Source: Lasioglossum baleicum (taxonomy: Eukaryota > Arthropoda > Insecta > Hymenoptera > Halictidae). From it: DNA of 64,000 nucleotides. The stretch covers positions 868,001 to 932,000 of the forward strand of contig NC_134933.1 of the NCBI RefSeq assembly GCF_051020765.1. Direction: 5' to 3'. The notes beneath the pieces are model-generated. The model made no database searches. It saw only the letters and a program-made list of their open reading frames with translations, and was not told the origin of the DNA. Below, in pieces: positions 59,370 through 64,000 of the stretch (positions are counted from its first letter, which is position 1; each line of letters begins with the position of its first letter). Made by a program: the position numbers and the translations under genes.

Positions 59370-59662
59370 CTCGCCGATGTCGAGCCGCTCTCGAGCCGCC
59401 CGATGTGTAACGGATAGACTTGGGATCTGTATGCATTTATAGCAAAATTGAGTAGATGAAATTGATAGTTGTTGGAAAATTTTTAAAATTGAAAATGTCA
59501 ATATATGATTTCTCCTTTATTAAAATCATTAAGGAAAGGGATGACATTCTTTTGAGTTTCTATTTCTTGTAATCAACGCTGACGTTTTTTATTTTGCATA
59601 AAGACCCGCTGTCTATCCGTAACACATCGGGCGGGTGGCCCGAACGTGGTCGACCTCGTCGG
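59370..59662. mobile_element. 302-bp-family MITE, diverged copy 3, straddling the inner end of the right arm
   Basis: Similar over its whole length to 62496-62797 in the same orientation, with substitutions (CTCGCCGATGTCGAGCC, GATAGACTTGGGATCTGTAT, AAAGACCCGCTGTCTATCC). The inverted-repeat boundary at 59579 cuts through it. It begins 12 bases after the hAT-type MITE's target duplication. Confidence 0.8.
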
Positions 59663-60466
59663 GCGCGTTCGGACAGAAGCGGACAATAATAACTCGCTCT
59701 CTTTTGTGGCAGCTAATTTCCTACATTTGCCACAAGATGGACAGATAGTCAAAGAAAGACCTTTCTCGCTGCTACCTGATCCGTCACCGATCTCTATATA
59801 TACAGTCTTAAACCGCCTTCCGATATCGCAGCGTCTCGGGCAGGGCCCGCCTTACTGATGAATCCTCTAGCGGTTCAGGACTGGTCGGTCAGAGCTGTGA
59901 CAGACCTTTTTTGGCCATTCCGTCGCGATCCAGGCGGCGACCCTTGCAGCGACCCGTGCAGCTATTGGGTCGCTGCAAGGGTCGCTGCACGGGTCGCCGC
60001 AAGTTTCTGTGTTAAAGTCGAATAACTTTCGATAGAAAAGAGATAGAACGATGATTTTTTTTTTAAATTAAAGCTCTAACTTTGCAGAATATGCGGAAAG
60101 TAGGGAAATGATGGTACGAACGTTTTTTAACCTTGACAAAATTCGTTAAACCTGCAGAATTTCAATAAAACTTTTTTGCAACATGCTGTACATCATTTCC
60201 CGTAGATTCTTCCACGCTTATTTCAAATCTGGTCTCAGAATTTGTCTACCACCTCAGGATTTTCCAAAAAATCGAATTTTTTGTCAACGAAACAAATGAA
60301 ATCATATTTTCGTTGAAATCCGATTGAGCTACACTTTTTTTTTGGTGGTTTTATTAGGAAAGGATTGGGCTATTGCAAAATTATTTTTTTAACCTCGACC
60401 ATCAACTGTATGGAGTCGAAAAATTTAAACTAATTCGTTTTTTACGTCTTTTTCGATGAGCCGTCA

Positions 60467-61615
60467 CACAGTGGTCTGGATTGGAAAATCGTGTGCCTTT
60501 CTGCCCAAAAACGAACTTTCTCGTATCGATATCTATAAACATTGCTTCCCAAATGTTCACAGACCTCGGAAATGAAGAAAATAGTACAATTTAATAAATA
60601 TAATAGTTGCAATAAACATTGAAAATAGGACATTTTAAGAGGAGGATTTTTCACGAGAAAAATTGCTTCTCTGTGATGCGGTGCCCTGACGTTCCTATTT
60701 AATATTATCTCTCGCTTTTTTTTTATATTGAAGAGCAGACTTTTGTGATAAAAATCATATCTTTCTATTATTTATTAACGTAAATACTCTATTTATATAA
60801 TAATGCTCAATGCCGTAAGAAAAATTTGTGAAGTCCTTTCCATTTAAGATGGTATATCTTTAAAGTTTAGCCGAGTTTAGCTTTCTAATTAATTGGAATA
60901 TTTTTAGTACACCTTCCTTCTAAATAATCATGAAAAAATTAATTCCGCCCCTCTCCGCCCGCTCAAATTATTATTGTTTAAAGCCATTAAAGTTGGTAAT
61001 AGAATGTTTGCGAGGTATATTGTTGGTACAAATTATTATCAGATGACTTCACATAGCGAAAAATGTAAGATTTTAGTGTTAAATATTGCATCCGAGGTAA
61101 TTCTTTAGTATTAAAATATAATAGAAGTTTTTCAATTCTGTTTCGTTCTGATATTTCGCTCACTTCTAGTAAAATAAAGATATAAGGTAGTAGGCTCGTT
61201 TCGTTTTTTAATCATTATAAATTATTATAAAAAATATCTTTGACACGCTTGTAATGCGTTTTTACCTTTACGGTAATTTTTTTTGTGTATGTTGATTGCA
61301 ACAAGACTTCTCAAATTTATATTTTACGTATTCCATAAAACGTTACACATGTGTGAAACATAAATATAAAAAATACATATTTAGAAAGTAAAAAATAGTA
61401 TGTACGATTATATTCCAAAAATTTTTTTTTAAATCAAAAATATCAATGAAAATTTATAAAAAATTATTGTTTAACAAATGCAAAAAATATTTAATTACCT
61501 ATAGTTAAAAATGACTATTTTTTAAATATTTTTAGTGAAAATTTCATTGCAGTATCTCTACTGGTTCAAAAGTTATAACAAAATGGCACACGATTTTCCA
61601 ATCCAGACCACTGTG
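60467..61615. mobile_element. Transib-like non-autonomous transposon, mirror copy in right arm (1149 bp)
   Basis: Same element as 55182-56328 in inverted orientation, with identical TIR starts and flanking CGTCA on both sides (60462-60466 and 61616-61620). It differs by a 2-bp indel near 61583 and a substitution near 61514. Because the target duplication is also copied, it was duplicated with the arm, not inserted twice. Confidence 0.75.
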
Positions 61616-62495
61616 CGTCAGTGATTTAAATTTTGAACAAAATATGTTTATATTCCTTGGAGTTTCCACTGTAAAATGAGCCCTTCAAAAGAAATGGAGA
61701 TATAAAAATTGGCGTCACAAGGAGCTGGCAACGGACGCTGTATACGACTAAATAACCCCATTTACACCTCGAGAATAATATTAGCAACCAGTCTTGACCA
61801 ACGATGCCTTTTTAAGTGAAAGGTAACAACCCTGGAACAGACATTTTCTGACGTAAGGATCGACAGCGTCGGTCCTGAAATTACATATTTCATTCACGTA
61901 GTGAAAAAACATTTTAGATTTGTCTATGTCCAACAAGTGATCCAATACACTGCCTCGTAAGTACGAGCGATAGCGGAACAGCAGTGGGTTAGGATACGAT
62001 ACCGTTACCGCCCACTACATACTACGCAATTGTAGGGGATGGCGGCAAGACGCCAACACGCATGGATTCGAACTGGTGACATTGTACTTGGTGTAAGCCT
62101 GAGAAGAAGGTTCCCAGGCAGGATTACGGTGACGTGTCTAGGTGCGAATGCGCGGGCGATTGGATCAGAGTGGAGGAGGCAGGACTCGTTTCACACGCAT
62201 TTTCGGCTGTATTGAAATACTTATTACAGCGGTCACACATACTACGCAGCGTGCGCCATCGAAGTCAACACATTGAGACTACGGGCGCGCGGCTGGGGTC
62301 GGGCTAGGCAGACCACGGGCGCGCGGCTGGGGTCGGGCTAGGCAGACCCAGGCAGACCCAACCCGGTAGACTCGATTTCTTTCAGTGCCGTTCCCGGGGC
62401 TGTTCTCTACAGAGAGATTTATGACAGGTCATTACTATTGAGCTGGAAGTCGACACTTCCTCGACCAACACGTTTTGACTGTAATTTTCAAATCA

Positions 62496-62797
62496 CTCGA
62501 CGAAGTCGAGCCACTCTCGGGCCGCTTGATATGTCACGAATAGACTGCGGATCTTTATGCATTTATAGCAAACTTGAGTAGATGAAATTGATAGTTGTTG
62601 GAAAATTTTTTAAATTGAAGATGTCAATATATGATTTCTCCTCTATTAAAATCATTAAGGGAAGAGATGACATTCAATTTAGTTTCTATTTCCTGCAATC
62701 GACGCTGACATTTTTTATTTTGCATAAAGATCCGCAGTCTATCCGTGACACACCATCGGGTGGCCCGGTTGCCCGAGAGTGGCTCGACTTCGTTGAG
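62496..62797. mobile_element. 302-bp MITE-like repeat, copy 2 (outer end of right arm)
   Basis: Mirror image of the copy at 54000-54301, with the same TIR structure. The outside flank (GCGTTCAGACATCAGACAG) resembles the flank of the spacer copy (GCGTTCGGACAGAAGCGG), so the family unit may extend a little beyond the TIRs. Confidence 0.8.
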
Positions 62798-62803
62798 CGC
62801 GTT

Positions 62804-63123
62804 CAGACATCAGACAGAAGCGGACAAGTTCGTGCGAACGCAGAATTGAATCTCGAGTAGCGCGAAAACTCGCTCGCCCGAACTTGTCCGATTCTTTCCG
62901 AACCCGCCCGACGAGATCGAGACACTCCCGGGCAGCTCGAAACCCCTTGGCAGCCCGATGCACTCGGGTAGCTTGAGACGCGCTCGAGCCGAAAATTATA
63001 CATTTCAACACTCTACACCTACCGAACCTTAAAAGTAACTGGTAAATGTTTCTTTGTATGAAAATGATGAGATTGATTTTATTTAGACTTTATGCAGCTC
63101 TCCTATTGTAATATGTTAATGTA
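62804..63123. other. Remnant right of the inverted repeat, with a 12-bp perfect hairpin
   Basis: CGGACAAGTTCG at 62821-62832 is the exact inverted complement of 62879-62890. The stretch has several CTCGAG/CCCGAC-type words like those in the 302-bp MITE ends, so it may be a decayed relative. No gene. Confidence 0.55.
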
Positions 63124-63308
63124 TTAGCTCGTTCGGAAAGTCATTTCGTTTTCTCCTTTGCTGAAGAAATAACATTCAATTTGATTTCTATTTCTTGCAA
63201 TCGATGTAGTCAATTTCTACTTTGCAGAAAGATTCGCAGTCTAGTAATGACAAACGGAAGCATTGCCATCCCTACACGATAAACGAAATTACTTTCCGAA
63301 CGACCTGA
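63124..63308. mobile_element. Mariner-type MITE (185 bp), TA target site
   Basis: Inverted ends of about 28 bp: TTAGCTCGTTCGGAAAGTCA at the left, the counterpart of TCAGGTCGTTCGGAAAGTAA at the right. TA flanks both sides (63122-63123, 63309-63310). The (C/G)TCGTTCGGAAAGT end is typical of insect mariner elements. The interior 63170-63255 resembles part of the 302-bp MITE (TTTCTATTTCTTGCAATCGA, then CGCAGTCTA). No transposase. Confidence 0.82.
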
Positions 63309-63310
63309 TA

Positions 63311-63437
63311 GTATGTAGTATGTAATTTAAATAAAAATATTAATTTTGTCAGTAAAAAGAAAGACTGCTGCTGCTACACATTTGTATAATAGACATTTAC
63401 TTTAGCGACATCTACCACATAGCACGTCCTACATTAA
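63311..63437. other. Short AT-rich stretch before the Copia-like frame
   Basis: Contains GCTGCTGCTGC and AT-rich DNA; nothing recognised. An in-frame TAA just before 63438 closes the Copia frame upstream. Confidence 0.4.
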
Positions 63438-64000
63438 TGCGACCTGGCGCGACCGTGTTGCCCTCTTACGGCGAGGCAAAATCGAGCCCCGTTCTCCGTG
63501 CAGTGGCGCGGCAGCAGGGATCCAAAACGCGACATAACTGCGGCGCAGTACAGCTGCAGAACGGAGCAGTTGGTTGTCTGGGAGCTGGAGGTTGGAAAAG
63601 GAGTGACTTTTCTATTGGATTCGGGAGCCTCTGATCATCTTGTCAATCAGGAAAATTTGTTTACTGATTTTACAATTACACAACCGCCGTTAAATATTTC
63701 TGTTGCGAAAAATGGTGCATTTATTACAGCAACAAAGAGGGGGACAATTCACGTAATCAGCAACAAAATGGTAAATGGTGTACTTGAAAATGTTCTCTAT
63801 TGTCCTGAAGTTCCATACAATATACTGTCGGTACGAAGGATGCAGCAGGCTGATATGACGATTGTATTCGACGAAAATGGTGCGACTGTTTTAAATAACG
63901 GAAAGACTATAATGACTGGCAAGCCCTTAAGCAATTTAATTGCTATTGAATTCGAGATTGTCCAGAAAAGGGTAAGAAATACTAATATTCAAATAAATAA
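63438..64000 (+). pseudogene. pol: Ty1/Copia-type gag-pol fragment, protease domain, open at right edge
   Basis: An uninterrupted frame of 187 codons from just after a stop to the window end, without an obvious ATG start. It carries the Copia aspartic protease core FLLDSGASDHLV, with catalytic D about 61 codons into the frame (63618), followed by the usual downstream pattern G-V-L-E-N-V-L-Y-C-P-E and NILSV. The upstream about 50 codons are GC-rich and do not show the CCHC knuckle that normally precedes the protease, so gag appears missing or replaced. Integrase and reverse transcriptase would lie beyond the window. It could be intact downstream; the broken 5' side makes autonomy unlikely. Confidence 0.82.

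Larger units (their letters stand above)
59579..62803 (-). repeat. Right arm of the giant inverted repeat (3,225 bp)
   Basis: Reverse complement of the left arm with the same internal elements in mirror order. Its inner end falls inside a full 302-bp-family MITE (59370-59662), of which the left arm has only the half nearest the arm. The outer end lies just beyond another copy (62496-62797). Very few differences from the left arm point to recent duplication, ongoing gene conversion or an assembly artefact. Confidence 0.95.

Noticed and set aside
53994..62803. Single giant foldback transposon spanning the inverted repeat.
   Set aside because: No target-site duplication at the outer ends and no transposase; inverted duplication at MITE copies explains it better.

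Overview
This 64 kb window is eukaryotic and almost certainly insect. It is very CpG-rich in places, which fits low-methylation Hymenoptera (ants, bees); order and species are inferences. I see no bacterial signal and no ordinary host gene. Everything recognisable is a mobile element, a virus-like gene or a tandem repeat.

Layout. (1) 1-2787, minus strand: 5' part of a spliced gene for a Polinton/adintovirus-type, protein-primed family B DNA polymerase, running off the left edge. (2) About 3021-3700: compound 51/61-bp minisatellite rich in bZIP-type motifs. (3) 3789-46782: a 43-kb satellite array of about 64 head-to-tail monomers of 667-679 bp, organised into several generations of higher-order repeats (2.7, 4.0, 4.7, 6.0 and 6.7 kb) and interrupted once by a 407-bp DNA transposon at 32061-32467. 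(4) 46783 to about 53590: a Ty3/Gypsy LTR retrotransposon inserted in the last, decayed monomer. It has a complete 1853-bp 5' LTR, a tRNA-Lys primer site, gag and pol. One in-frame TGA splits pol, and the 3' end and 3' LTR are missing. (5) 53994-62803: a giant inverted repeat with two near-identical 3.22-kb arms around a 2.36-kb spacer. Each arm carries a Transib-like non-autonomous transposon whose termini equal the RAG signal heptamer, plus a 302-bp MITE-like repeat. The spacer holds a hAT-type MITE. (6) 62804-64000: a hairpin-bearing remnant, a mariner-type MITE and the start of a Ty1/Copia protease reading frame open at the right edge.

How it fits together. The window reads as a heterochromatic or otherwise repeat-tolerant locus. 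The satellite spread by repeated block duplication; the youngest copies differ by only a few substitutions per 4.7 kb. The two elements inside or beside it are single-copy, so they arrived after the local amplification. The Gypsy element and the inverted repeat mark the right edge of the array. Each monomer also carries conserved features that could matter if it is transcribed: a TTTTCAG acceptor-like site, a CGGTAAGT donor-like site 92 bp further on, a strong hairpin over that donor, a UUCG-loop hairpin and a TGACGTCA palindrome. Long open frames within the monomer are judged spurious.
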